A stretch of 64,000 nucleotides of DNA from Dermatophagoides farinae (lineage: Eukaryota; Arthropoda; Arachnida; Sarcoptiformes; Pyroglyphidae), in the NCBI RefSeq assembly GCF_024713945.1, contig NC_134686.1, positions 1,078,001-1,142,000 on the forward strand, read 5' to 3'. Under the pieces are notes generated by a model. It ran no database searches and was not told where the DNA came from. It saw only the letters and a program-made list of their open reading frames with translations. Position numbers and translations under genes: made by a program. Position 1 is the first letter of the stretch; each line of letters starts with the position of its first letter. This document shows positions 12,125-25,494 of this stretch, in pieces.

Positions 12125-13351
12125 TCAAAACATGATAACGATTCGATATATGATATGATATGATGATCATGATCATGAGAAACAATCATTTGACTTTTTT
12201 TCTTGATCAGATGTTTGCTTTGTTTTCATTTATTTTTTTCTGCATTTTCATTTTGTCAATGGCAACCGTTTTGCACATTTCATCACTGTGAAAATTCGAA
12301 AATTTCGAATGCATTGCAGTCACATTCATTGATTCAATGATATATTGACATGACATCAAGTATATCATATATGATTATTATCATCAACAATCTAATCTAA
12401 TTTGAAAATTTTTTTATCCAAAAAAAAAAAAAAAGAAATCATATGAATTTTCCAATCAAAATGATTCAGCGAAAACCAAAGACCAAATAAAAAAAGTTTC
12501 CGAAAATTTTTTTTCAACATTTTTTTTTGGAATTGGAGAAAATTTCCGGGAAAACAGAAAAAAAAATTTTATGCCAGTTGGTGGCAGCACCACATATATA
12601 TATCCAATATATTGAGCTCTCATTGTTGTGTTCTGGTTTTTTCTATTTTTTTTTTCTTTTTTTTGTGTTTCCATTATTTTTGTGATCCTGGTGGTGGTGG
12701 TGGTGGTGGTTGCGTGCTTGCGTATTATAAACGTGAGAAAATATGGCTTCCAAAATGTACTCGTCGTCATCGTGTTTTTGGTGTTGGTGTTGGTATTGTT
12801 TTGTTATTTTTTACTCATGATCAATATATATATAGCAGACTTTCTTATATTCAACAGCAAACTATAGCTTATAGCGATCGAAAAACGATTTGTTTGTGAT
12901 TCTAAATTTTCATCATCGTCATCATCATCATCATTGTCTTCATTAGTCATAATCAATCAACTTTTTTTTTTGAAAGCAAGTACAAAAATATTGACTTTCG
13001 ATTAATTTCGCCTCTAATCACATGCTTACAAAACCGAAAGAAAAAAGAAAAAGAGAAAAAAGAAAACCCGTTCTACGTTCATTTTTTTTATATCTTCCTG
13101 TATTCGAAATTGTTCCAAATCGAAAAAAATTTGACTCACTCGAAAAGAAAAGACATTTCTGAGTTCACATTTTTTTTCGTTTGTTTGTTTACCTCGTTTG
13201 ATACGTTGTATTTCGTCTTTGTGTTTATCATCATCATCATTATCATCGTTTATATATGTGTGTGTTATTTGTGTTTGTATCCATCCATCAATCCAACATA
13301 TTCTGGTCGTTTACACAAATAACCACCGAACAAGATTAACAAAAAAAAAAG
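12125..13351. promoter_or_regulatory. Divergent intergenic region between GH18 (-) and RBBP6 (+)
   Basis: The start codons of the two genes are 1.2 kb apart and point away from each other, so both promoters should lie here. It contains a CTCF-like motif at 12574-12587, a TATA-rich stretch just after it (about 12592-12621), GGT repeats near 12690, and ATC triplets near 12910 and 13230. No open frame here looks like a gene. No transcription start can be placed from sequence alone. Confidence 0.55.
12574..12587 (+). promoter_or_regulatory. CTCF-like binding motif
   Basis: CCAGTTGGTGGCAG agrees with the vertebrate CTCF core CCASYAGRKGGCRS at 13 of 14 positions by eye. It sits between two divergent genes, a typical insulator setting. 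Whether the mite protein prefers this motif is not known from the sequence. Confidence 0.35.
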
Positions 13352-16300
13352 ATGTCCGTTCATTATAAATTCAAAAGTGGTAAAGAAGCCCATACAATTA
13401 CATTTGATAGTCTACATATTTCTGTTGGTGAATTGAAAAAATCCATTATGCAACAAAGAAAAATTGGTAAAAGTGCCGATCTTGATTTAGAAATTACCAA
13501 TGCTCAAACTAAAGAAGGTATGTGAATAAATATGAATAATAATCAAATCAATGTTAATATATTAACCTTATCAATTATCGATTATTATTAGTGTATAAAA
13601 ATAATGCAACATTAATACCTAAAAATACATCTGTGATTGTTGCCCGTGTTCCTGTGGCAAATTCGAATAAAAAATGGAATAAAAACAATAATACAAGTGG
13701 AAATAATAAATCTGTAAGTTGTTAAAATATAATAATTCTGAATCTTTGAATGGTTAATTATTAATTCTTTGATTTTCAACAACAACAACAACAACAAAAA
13801 AGGATAACACATCATCATCAAATATGGCAACATCATCTTCTTTGGTTACCATCACTACAGCTGGTAGTGGTGGTGGTGGTGGTTCTGAAGAAGATAAAAT
13901 CAAAGAAATGCTAACACAATCAACCAAAGATTATGATCCATCTAAATATGCAAGAGGACGTGGACCAATGGGACCATTACCACCTAATTATACTTGTTAT
14001 CGTTGTGGAAAACCAGGACATTATATTAAACATTGTCCTACTAATAGTATCGATGTTAAACGTAGTACGGGCATACCACGTAGTTTTATGATAACAGTTG
14101 GACCTGAACAAAAAGGAGCAATGATTACGGCTAATGGAGAATATGCTGTACCGTTAATTGACCAGTAAGTCTTTTTTTTCATATTTAACCACAGAACAGA
14201 ATATCTTCATTAATTTTGTTTTATTTATTTATTCACTTTTTCAACAGTGTTGCATATAAAGTAGTGAAAAAAGAAAAGGCACCATTTTCGGAAAGTGAAA
14301 ACGAAATCAATAATGGTGAACAACAACAACAGCAACAAAAAATTGAAATACCGGAAGAACTACAATGTTCGCTTTGTAAAAATCTATTACAGGATGCCGT
14401 ATTGGTACCATGTTGTGGCAACAGTTTCTGTGATGAATGTAATTTTGTTGGTCGATTTATTATTATTATTATTAATATTATTATGAATTATAAAATTCTC
14501 TATCCATATTCTTTAAATTTATTATCACCATCATCATCATTATCATTATTTTCATCATCTTTTTTTTATTTCCCATTCAACAAAGTAGTAGTAGTAGTTG
14601 CTAAACACACATTTAATCTATTTATCTCTTTAGTAGAGTATATATTAGCATGTGACTTGATTTGACAAAAATTCATTCAAATCTTTTTAATCTTTATTTT
14701 TTTCAAAATTCTCAATAATGCTTTTATACACATATATATTGATTGATAATAATCCCATTGAACAAGAATCATTTTTTCTGTTCCCATCATCATTACCACT
14801 TCATCAACAAAAAAAAACATCGAAATGAATCATCAAATTCTCTTCAAAATGTGATATAAAAAAAAATTTACATATAAAAATCGTCGAAAATGATGATATG
14901 CAGATCAGAGATTGGTGTGTGTGTGTGTGCGTCGGCACGAGAACCCCAAGCCAGATGATGATGATGATGGTGGCGTCGGAATTTGGTTAAAAAATGTATC
15001 GTAATATAACAACCGAAGAAACAAACGAAACGAAAAACCAAATAATCAACATATCAACGACGAAATCTATCTATTCAAATTTTATTGAAAACAAAAACAA
15101 ACAAAAAAAATGATAATTTGTGTGATAATAATTATGATGATTTGTGATATAACTTTAATTAATAATTATATTAATTATGGATTAATTAATAATTTTTTTC
15201 AAGAAAACAAGTAATGGACAAAAATTCAATATATCAATATATCGATTATTGATCCATTTTATTATAATTTACCAAACTTAATTTAAATTTTTTTTTTACA
15301 TGTGAAAAACTTTTTCTTTTACTATTTCATTTTTTTATCCTCTGAAACCAAAAAAAAAAAAATGACCAAAAATGTGATTGTCCAGGTTGATTTTCTTTTT
15401 TTTTAGAGTATCCCTGGATACATCAAACTAAAAAAAATGATTTGACGAATAAAAAAAAACTTGAAATTTAGCGAGAAAATTTTTTTTTTTTTTTTGTTTC
15501 CTAACATTTACAGATTCTTAAGCGGTTTGTATATATATAATTCCAACCTGATGATTTTACATCGATGAAGAAGAAAAATTTTTTTTCAGTTCATTTCCTT
15601 TCTGTGTTTTTTTTTCTTACTACATTATATCCACCATTTTATAAATACTCATAATGATTGTCTATTTTTTTTTCTTCATTTTTTTTTGTTTTCAAAAATC
15701 TAGGTATACGATTATTATTGTTGGAATCAGATAATCATGAATGTCCTAGCTGTCATGAAACAAATGTTTCACCAGATAATTTGATACCGAATCGTTTTCT
15801 ACGATTATCGGTGGATAAATTTCGTAAAGAAACTGGATTCAATAATCGTATGGCCATAAAGAAAAAGAATATTGAAATTGATGATGATAATAAAATTGAT
15901 CAACAACAACAACAACAATCAAATCAATCAATCGATGATAATGGTGATGGTGATCATGATGATAATGGTGTGGATGATAGCAATGAGAATATGGATCAAG
16001 AATCATCAATTTTGAAAAAAGATGACAATAAAGTGGATGATGAACAAAAAATCGATAATGCTGATGATGAGGATGGCAAAACAAACAATGAAATCGACGA
16101 TAATGATGAACAAATTGTGAACAAAAAAGAAAATGATGATGAAATTATTGAAAAGCCCATAGTGACTAAAAACGATGATGATAATGATGATGATGATGAA
16201 AAAGATGAAAGTGGAAAAATTTTACGTCATAATGATGATGATGATAAGAAAAGGTTTGTGTTTGTGAATTTTGCATGAATTTTTTTCTGTTTGGAATTTG

Positions 16301-19300
16301 AAATTAATTTTTTTTTTCTCATCATCATCATTCATTTCTAGTGAAAAAAATCCAATACCAACTACTAGTACTACTAATACTAATATTAATGATTCTGATT
16401 CATCATCATCATCATCGTCAACAGCAGCAGCAGCAACAACAACAAATAGAATTGGATCATCGAATCAATTACCTGTGATTGGTGGCAATGTATTGCCACC
16501 GCCACCATTTTTTGGTCAATTTCATCCAAATTTTTCAAATAATCGATTTAGAGTAAGTGATTTATTGCTTTTTTCAAATGTATTTTCCAAAAAAAAAAAA
16601 ATTTCATTTTTTTTCTAATTCTATATTTATACAGAATCATCAAATGCCCATTGGTGTACGATCTAGCCGTGGACAGTCATCAATATTGCCACGTCCACCT
16701 GGAATGTTACCATTACCACCTCGTTTATCGCATACACAAAATAGAAATCTAATACAATCAGATTCGACATCAGCACCAGTTCCATTTCCACCACCATTGC
16801 CTGGATTAGGTCAATTAGGTCTGCCACCGATACCACCACCGCCGCCTTTACCACCATTTTTTGGTGGACAGATTAGAAATCCATTGTATGATAATACAAT
16901 GTATGGTATAAATAATCGTATGGGTACACTAAATCCATTGCATATTCCCTATGGACCAAATGGGCTTGATCCATTAAGTGCATTAAATGGTCGATCATTA
17001 ATGGAAAATTCTTATTATTCATCATCATCATCATCATCGCGTAAATATGATGATTATGAAGATCAATTGGAACGATTTAATAGACAATTAGAATCTCGTT
17101 CTCGTCGCTATCGAGATGATGATCGTTCTGGACGTTCAATAATGATTGATAATAGAAGACGAGATCATAGTCGATCTCGTTCACCATCTGCTTCTAGTCA
17201 TCAAAGAAATCGTCGTTCTCGTTCACGATCAATCTCATCAAGAGGTTCATCACCATCGAGTATCCGTTCACATCGATCACCATCACGATCATCATCAAAT
17301 CGACATCGTTCTAAACGTTCAGAATCACGTGAAATATATGAATCATCAATATCAAGAAATCGAGATGGTGATCGCCGTCATCATCATCATCATCATCAAC
17401 AACATCAACAACAACATCATCGATCGCCTTTACCACATCGATCATCACGTTCACCATCATCACATTATCATAATAGATATGCATCGAATGTTGGTGGTAG
17501 TAGTAAATCATCATCATCATATCTTGACAGCGGCAACAATCATCTACACGTTAGCCATCGTCAACAAAATAGAAATAATAGCCGAAGATCTCGTTCACGT
17601 TCTTATTCCAAATATGATAAAAGGTTTGTTTAGAAGAAAAAAATTTTTTTTCCCATAATAAGCATTTTTTTTATATCTAATGGTATGACTTTTTACAAAT
17701 GAACCAAAAAAAAAAATCGAAAAATTCCTTAGAGGTGAATATGGAGAACGAAACCGTGAACATTATGATCATGATGATAAGAATCGCCATGATGACAGTC
17801 GCCATAAGTCTTCGTCAACATCACGCCATAAACGTGAATCTTCCTATCATATGAATCGAACAATCACTGACAAAGATGAATCATCGTCATCATTGAAACG
17901 TCGAACTGATAAATATGGCAACAACAACAACAACAATAATAGAAACGAAGATTCTACTACTAGCCATCATCATCGTCGTAGACATAGTAGAGATGAATAT
18001 GAAGCAGCAGTAGGTGAAAAAATGATCGATTTGGATGATGATAGAAGAATGGGCAAATCTGATCCATATACTAATTCAAATGATGTGAATTTAGTATGCG
18101 GTATTAATGATTTTGATTTTATTCACCAGAAAGGTTTGTTAACTTTTTTTTTTTTTTTGTTATCAGTTTTTCTTATCATTTATTTTTTTTTTTTGTTTGT
18201 TTCGTTTGTTTTCTACCTCCATATGTATATAGAATCCAATTTGATTGATATTAAATTACAAGATGATGACGATGATGATGATCAACGCCAATATGATAAA
18301 CTAGATGTCGTTGATAAACGTCATCAAAATGATTCGGATAATAATGTTGCAAGTGACGACGATGATGATGATGATAATGGCAAACGAATTATCATCAAAG
18401 AATCTAAATCGATTAAGAGTAAATTGTCAGATCATGGTGATTCTAAATCTGGCCACAGATTTAAGGAAAAATCTTCGAAAAAAGAAAAATCATCATCCAG
18501 TAATAGCATAAGCCAAAAGAAAAAGAAGAAAAATCAAAATCAAAGTGAATCAAGTAGCAGCAGTAGTAGTGAAAGTAGCTTAAGTAGTAGTGATGATGAC
18601 AGTTCATCATCGTCATCGTCATCATCATCATCATCATCTGACGACGACGACGATGACGACAACGATGGTGCCACATCTACTTCATCGAATATATCAATTT
18701 CTGAATCGAAAAAAGAACAAAAAATAAAATCGAAAAAATCCAAAAAAAGCAATGAAATTCGTAAAAAAGAATCAAAATCATCATCAGCATCTAGTAATCA
18801 GAAATTTATGAATGATGATGTTGATAGAAAATCAGAAAAAGATCGAAGTAAACAATCATCAAAAAATAAATCTAAATCATCAACAAAATCATCATCATCA
18901 TCATTGAAATCTTCATCTGATCATTATGGCCATCATAGTAAATCGTCTTCAAAAAGTGAAAAATCTTTGAAAAATTCTGCTGAACATAGTGGCAGTAAGT
19001 CATCATCAACTAAAAAACATCATCATGAAGAGGAAAAAAGAGGCAATAGTGGTGGTGGTGGTGGTGGTAAACGTTCAAATAATAAAAGATCCAGTAAAGA
19101 TGATGATGAATCGAAGATTAAAGAAGAAAAAGAAGAAGAAAAAAATAAGACTTTGGGTTCTTCTACTTCTGATAATGTAATCGATATTGAGAATAATAAA
19201 GCTCATCATCATCATACATTGAAAAACAATGAATGGAACATTGTCGATGAACATCATCAACAACCATTAACAGCGATAGATAAACCGAAAACAACAACAA

Positions 19301-20877
19301 CAACAGCAACAACTTTTTCATCTTTAAATGTTCCAGTTCAAGGCATTGGCAATATTGTTGAAGAAGAAGAAGAAAACGGAAAAGAACAAGCTTCGATTAA
19401 TGAACATCAAGCAAAAGAATTGGACAGACAAGAACAAGAAAATTCTGGTACAGTTAATAACAAAAGTAAGCCTATATTTCAATATAAATTATATACACAC
19501 ACACGACTGAACAACAAAAAAAAGAAACACAAACAAATTAGTGAAAAACTTTATATTAATTATATTGCAATGTTTCTAATTAATCTAGATTTGTCAGAAG
19601 ATTTATCGCTAAAAGAATTGCCAGTTCCAGTAATGTCCAATAGCAAGAAAATATCGTTAACAAACAAAGCAACAACAACAACAGCAAAGAGTTTGAAAAT
19701 AAAGACTACTAGTAGTAGTAGTGGTAATGAAGCAAAATTTGGAAACATTCAAGAAGATGTGGAAATAAAAATTCAAGAAGATTATAGCGATTTAGAAAGC
19801 GAAGATGTTACCAATGCCAATGATGAAGGCCAAACATCAAATGTTCATCGATCAGATAATAATAATAAAGTGAAAATGAAATCGAATAATAAGAAAATTA
19901 TTATCAATGAATCAAATAATGTGGATATCAATAAGATGAATGACAATGATAAAGATATTGTAAATAATCTAGACAATGATGATGATAATCAAGATGATGA
20001 TGATCCAAATGGTGATGGTGGTGGTGGTGGTTGTGATGGTGATGGTGGTAAACATAAAAAAGTAATACAAACAAATGAACAAGGTAAATTGTTGGTATCA
20101 TTTTCATTTGGAAAACGTTCATCATCCATACAACGACAACAACAACAACAACAAGAAGAAGAAGATGATGATTTATCATCGAAACATCATCATAAAGATG
20201 ATGATGATGATGATGGTGAATATAATAAAGAATCATCTAGTAGTACAATGAAACTTAAATCAAAAATAAGTTTAAAAGAAAAAGTAAAAGAATCATCATC
20301 ATCATCGAAATCGAAACATGATTCTGATAATAATCATCATCATCGACATAATAAAAAAGATAAAGAAAAGGATAAAGAACGATCAAAGGATAAAAAGAAA
20401 GATCGATCAGATAAAAAAGATCGACATCATCATCATCATCATCACCATACATCATCGAAAGATAAAGAAAAAGAAAAAATGGATTCATCATCATCATCTA
20501 AATCAAAACCATCATCATCATCATCATCATCAAAGGAAAAAAAACGTGATAAAGAAGAACGTCGATCATCAAATCATAAACAACAGCAACATCATCCATC
20601 ATCATCATCATTAACATCGACATCAACATCAAAATCAAAACGTTCACATCGTAAACGTTTACATTCAGAAAGTTCAATCGATAGTGATGGTGGTGGTGAT
20701 CATCATAATTCAGGTATCAAATCATCATCATCATCATCGATGAAGAATATTGTTAAAAAGAAAATTAAATCAGCTATTGATCCAATTTCATTTAAACATT
20801 CAACATTATCATCATCATCATCATCATCAAAGAATAAAAATTCAAGTGATAAAAAATCTTCACATTCACGACGTTGA
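13352..20877 (+). CDS. RBBP6: RBBP6 / SNAMA-type protein: DWNN, zinc knuckle, RING finger and RS tail
   Basis: Ten exons join in phase with GT-AG introns: 13352-13517, 13592-13713, 13803-14164, 14248-14438, 15704-16253, 16342-16552, 16635-17623, 17733-18133, 18233-19465 and 19589-20877, giving 1837 residues (human RBBP6 is about 1790). The protein begins MSVHYKFKSG and carries the DWNN ubiquitin-like domain over about residues 1-80, with TFDSLHISV and ITNAQTKE as hallmarks. A CCHC knuckle CYRCGKPGHYIKHC lies at 161-174. A RING/U-box-like finger begins with CSLC at 257-260, continues through PCCGNSFCDEC and ends with CPSC near 297, followed by NRFLRLSVDKF. Proline-rich and Arg-Ser-rich stretches (about 690-770) follow, then a long charged Ser/Asp/Lys/His-rich tail. 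RBBP6 is a nuclear E3 ubiquitin ligase and an activator of pre-mRNA cleavage and polyadenylation. Intron 4, inside a RING cysteine codon, is 1265 bp against 74-123 bp for the rest. AATAAA follows at 20963. Confidence 0.95.
14439..15703 (+). other. RBBP6 intron 4, unusually long
   Basis: The donor is TGTGATGAAT|GTAATT and the acceptor AAAATCTAG|GTATACG. The codon for the last cysteine of CDEC is split. Inside are a GT repeat near 14915, ATG/GAT triplets near 14957, A and T runs, and an AATAAA at 15448-15453. No other gene is seen. If retained, the reading frame runs on for about 75 codons to a stop near 14665. Confidence 0.8.
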
Positions 20878-20962
20878 ATGTGAAGATTTGTGGAGAATAT
20901 AAATTTTTTTTTTTATTTTTAATTTTATTTTTTCAACAACAACATAGAATATTCTGATTATG

Positions 20963-20968
20963 AATAAA
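20963..20968 (+). terminator. Polyadenylation signal of RBBP6
   Basis: AATAAA lies 86 bp after the RBBP6 stop codon, in AT-rich sequence followed by A runs. The position is suitable, and no other + strand gene ends nearby. Confidence 0.6.
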
Positions 20969-22044
20969 TTAGTACCAAAAAAAAAAAACAAAACAAAACA
21001 AAAAAAAATTATAAAATTCTTTTCTCATTCATTTTGTAAAATTTTCTAGCCACAAACACACACACACACACACACACACCAGCAATCATCAACTATTAAG
21101 CCGCCATTTTTGTTGTTGTTGTTGTTCATATCCATCCATTTCCGGGCCATACCATCACCATCATCATCATCATCATCATCAAATTATGTGAAGACCTTCG
21201 TTTTATGACAAACATACATTGTATATGAATAATGAATAATGAAGTCCAACTAAAAAAATCTGAATTCCGTTTAGTGAATTTAGTTTTGTTTCGTCTTCCT
21301 ACTCTTTTTTTTTGCTTTATGTATTTCTTTTTTTTCTATTCTGATGATTAATTACATCCACACACACACACACAGACAGACAGACAGATAGACATGAAAA
21401 GCACTGGATTATATATGAATTTTTTTTTTGTTTTGTTTTTGTTTCAGTTTTCCGTAGAAAAAAAAAATGTCAAACTTTGTTTCAAAAACAAAACAAAAAA
21501 ATTTTTTTTTTTTTTGATCATCTACAAGAATGGCGAACAATTTTGTTGTTTGTAACACAGACACACACACACAGTGACATTTTCCTGTACAGAATTTATT
21601 CGTATCAATCTTTTTTTTCTATTCATTTTTTTTTTGTTCGTTTTTTTCCCTTTCTCTCTCTCTGTATGTCTTTGTTTTGTCGTATTAATAAATGATGACA
21701 AATTCTATGTGAAAAAAGTTATTATTTGATGGGTGTGTGTGTCTGTGTGTGTGTGGGTTTTGTTTTTATGTTGCAGTATTGTGTATTGATGGTGGTGGTG
21801 GTGTTCGAAGTTGGAGGGTTTCCAGGGGTTGATGATAATAATAATAGGAATTATCATCAATGACGATGATGATGATCGAATTTCATGAGTTTTTTTTTTG
21901 TTTTGGTGGATCCATTTCTTATTGTGCGTGAAAATTAATTCACACATTGATGACAAAACTTTTTTTTTCTTTTCTTTTTTCTGTTTGTGACGATTATTTC
22001 CATCCCCTTCCTTTTACTCCCATCAAAGCATTTTTGATGTCATT

Positions 22045-22083
<39 letters not shown>
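22045..22083. repeat. TTG triplet array, about 13 units
   Basis: A pure run of TTG triplets. CAA/TTG arrays recur throughout the window in both orientations; this is among the longest perfect ones. Confidence 0.85.
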
Positions 22084-22086
<3 letters not shown>

Positions 22087-23929
22087 CAACTAAACAAAAA
22101 CTACTTACAATGACGACAACGACGACGATGATGTGAACGATTTATAATTGGTAACATTGTAACATTGAAAAAATTGTTGTAAATTCATTCATTCATTGAT
22201 GATGATGATGATAGTTTGTGTATAATGGACGATGAACGCTTACACACACACACACGATTGTTTAATGATGCTTGTAATAAGTTGTAAATTAGTTCACATA
22301 TATATATAGGGATTAATTGATGAGAATAAATTTTTTTTTTTGTATATTGCTGAATGTTTAGTGATTTTTTCCTTTTTGTTTTTCATTCCTTCCTGTGTGT
22401 ATGTGTGTGTATAACATTGATGGCAAATTTCCGTCTTTCTCAGATTCTTTTCCATCATCATCTTCTTCGTTCTTTTTCTGGTTTAATGTTGATAATAAAT
22501 TAGACAGAAATTAGTGGAGAAAATTTTTTTTTTTTGCTTTTGCTTGTAAACACCAGAATGATTGCGACAATAAAATGATGCAGTCAAAATCGATCAACAG
22601 TGAAAAAAGAGATGAAAGAGAAAAAAAAATTAAAACAAAAACAAAAACAAAAAAACAAATGTCGATCGGGTTATTATGTTGTTGTTGTTGTTGTTGTTGT
22701 AAAAGTAGCATTAACTTTTGTTGTTTTTGTTTTTTTCCATGGAAAAAAAACTTAAATTTCCCGTTTATCGATTTCGTTCCCGTGGATTTATAATTTTTTT
22801 TTTATTTCTTTTTTTTATTCAGAAAAAAAAAAGTTTTTTTTCTCGTTTTTTTGCGTTTTTTTTTTATTTTGTATCGAAAAGATTTTCCTTCCCTCTGTCC
22901 CTCTCTCAAACATTCATAAAACATTCATATATACCGAATAAATATTTGTTGGAATGTTAAAAAAAAAGAGAAAAAAAAGCGAATTGAATTCGATCATCAT
23001 CATCGTCATCCGATCCGATTTTATTTTTATTACCATTGCCACTACTACTACTGTCGTCCATTGTTTTGTTTGCGTTTTTTATTCATCGAAAATTCTCCGG
23101 TACTTTTTTTTCCTCACTATTCAAAATTCTAGCTGATTGGTTGAAATTCTTCTTCTTTTTTTTTCATCAAAAAAACTTGAAAAGTTCATATAGTTTGTTC
23201 TTCAACATCGGTGGCAACAACGACAACAAAAATTTTTTCTTTTTTTTATTGTTGCATTGATTTTATTGCAAATGAAATAATAATAATAATAAAAATTCAC
23301 ATTCAATCGGATATCAGATGGATATGGATTTCTCGTAAACATAAACATTCAGACAGAAGAAGAACGAACGAACGAAAAAATCTATTATTCATTCGCACAT
23401 CCATTATGTAATTGGTTTTGTTGTTTTCGTTTTTTTTTGTTTTTTTTTTAGTTGCTAAATTTTTTTTCTTTTTGTTATCGAAATAAAAACCGTTAATTCT
23501 ACGGTAAAATAATGCCTTAACGATTGCGATTACAATGATGGTGGTGATGATGGCTGAAAAATAAACATGGGGCTTCACTGCAATGCATTTTTTTGTTGGT
23601 TTGTTTTTTTTTTTTTTTTTTTTTGGTCCATGTCGCGATACAATATGATGAACAAAACGACGACGACGACGATCATTTGAATTAGAAAATAATGATGAAT
23701 ATGATGATTATGATGATGATGATGATGATGACAATGAATAATTTTTTGGCAATGATAGTGGTCGTTGTGGTGTATTGATTGAACAGAAAAAAAAGAGAGA
23801 AAAACAGGAAATTTGCACAAATAAATTTGTTTATCTGTGGTAAACTTTTTTTTTCTTTGTTGTTTTATTACCATTACCATATTGATATTATATATACATG
23901 ATATTCATATTTTCTATCGATACACAGCT

Positions 23930-24031
23930 CTATTAGTGCAACAGAAAAAATCCATTTTTTCGATTTGTTCCAATTCGTTCGTTTGCACTGGCCATCCGGT
24001 ATCAATTGAATGCAAGCCATACACATATATG
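23930..24031 (+). other. Exon-like stretch with a C-x-G...I-E-C-x-P motif
   Basis: After an acceptor-like CGATACACAG at 23918-23927, one frame stays open and reads ...FVCTGHPVSIECKP before a weak donor-like ATG|GTAGAG. The pattern C-x-G-x-x-x-x-I-E-C-x-P resembles the start of the SUEL/Gal-lectin domain of latrophilin-type receptors. No continuing exon was found downstream, so this may be chance. The exact borders are uncertain by about 10 bases. Confidence 0.15.
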
Positions 24032-25365
24032 GTAGAGATGGATAATAAAATGATGACATCAAAAATGTTCCAGGGAATTTTTTGATTTGCATTTTTTTTT
24101 GTCTCTTATTGAATTTTTTTTCCGGTGTACAACAACAGCAGCAGAAAAAAGTCTGATAACTTGGTTATGGTGATTTTTTTTTTTTTTTTGGTTTTGTTCT
24201 TCGAAACAATTTCGGTATTCATGAACAACGATGAGTACAAATAAATTGATTTCCATTTGTCTTAATGGTCATGGCTACTTGCATTTTGCATTTTTTTTGA
24301 GTAGAAATTCATCGAATCGACATTGCGTGATGAGATTTGTGCGTTTTTTTTTCTATATTAACACCTATGAGAATAATTTTTTTTTTTTTTGGACCAGCCA
24401 CCACACCTGTATACTTTCGAGAATTCAATTTTTTTTCTACATAGAATATTCTTTATAGCACACAACAACATTATTATTATCATCATCATCATTATTATTC
24501 AGTAAACTGGCAATTTTCAATGATGATCAATTTAGTGGAAAAAAAATTTGTTTTTTTCGTACTAAACAAGCCATATTCAATATTCAAATGTATTTTCTGA
24601 TGATGATGATGAAAAAAAACTCGATCAATTTGAATTGATTGATTTGATTCACATACAGTAGAAAAAAACCAAACAAATCCTGATTGATCCATATTCAAAT
24701 GAATATTTTTTTTCCTGGTCTAATTTTGATTTGCATTTTGGATTATGTAAATGTGTGCGTGCGTGTGTGTGTGTTTGAGTGCATTTGACAATGTTTGTTT
24801 TCGCTGTTTGTTTTTGCTATTTGTTGTCTTAATTCTCAATAATCCTAGAATGATAATAATAAACGAAACAAAAGGATTAGCCTACATTTTTTTATCCTAA
24901 TATTTAATTTGTAGCAATAAATCCCAATTAATACACAAAAAAAACGAAACAAAAATAGAAAAAAAAATTAATTTGAATGAAACACACACACACACACACA
25001 CATGCACCAAAATATAATTAACTTAATCAAAAAAAAATCCATCAAGATATTGGATATTCGATCGATCAATCGATCGATTGATTTTTATAAATTAAAATCT
25101 TTATTTGAATCGAATCTTGAATCTTTAATCTTTGCTGCTTATGACACACACACACACACACAAGTTTTTTCCATGTTTACTTGTACAAAATTCATTTGAT
25201 TACAAACCAAAAAAAAAAACAAAAAAAACATCTGATCACTGATCAGTGTTCACTTTGTGTATCGATAAAAATCAACTGAAAAAAAACCGATGACCAATGT
25301 TTTTGTTGTTGTTGGTTGTTGGTTGTTGTATATTCATTTCAATTATATAAATACCAAAAAAAAAA

Positions 25366-25494
25366 ATGTCTGATCATGAACAAATAAAAACCGATACAAA
25401 CAAACGACAAACAAACAAAAAACGATACGCCGGTGATGGTGTACGTTGTTTGTGTATAACTTTTCAATTAATAATTGCTTATACAAATAGATAA
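25366..25494 (+). CDS. Small open frame of 42 codons, unknown
   Basis: It starts ATGTCTGATCATG after a run of A and stops with TAA at 25492-25494. The middle of the frame (YAGDGVRCLCITF) is not simple repeat. A TATATAAATA element lies only about 20 bp upstream of the ATG, which is too close to be its TATA box unless the leader is almost absent. No family is recognised. Chance is quite possible. Confidence 0.12.
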   Translation: MSDHEQIKTDTNKRQTNKKRYAGDGVRCLCITFQLIIAYTNR

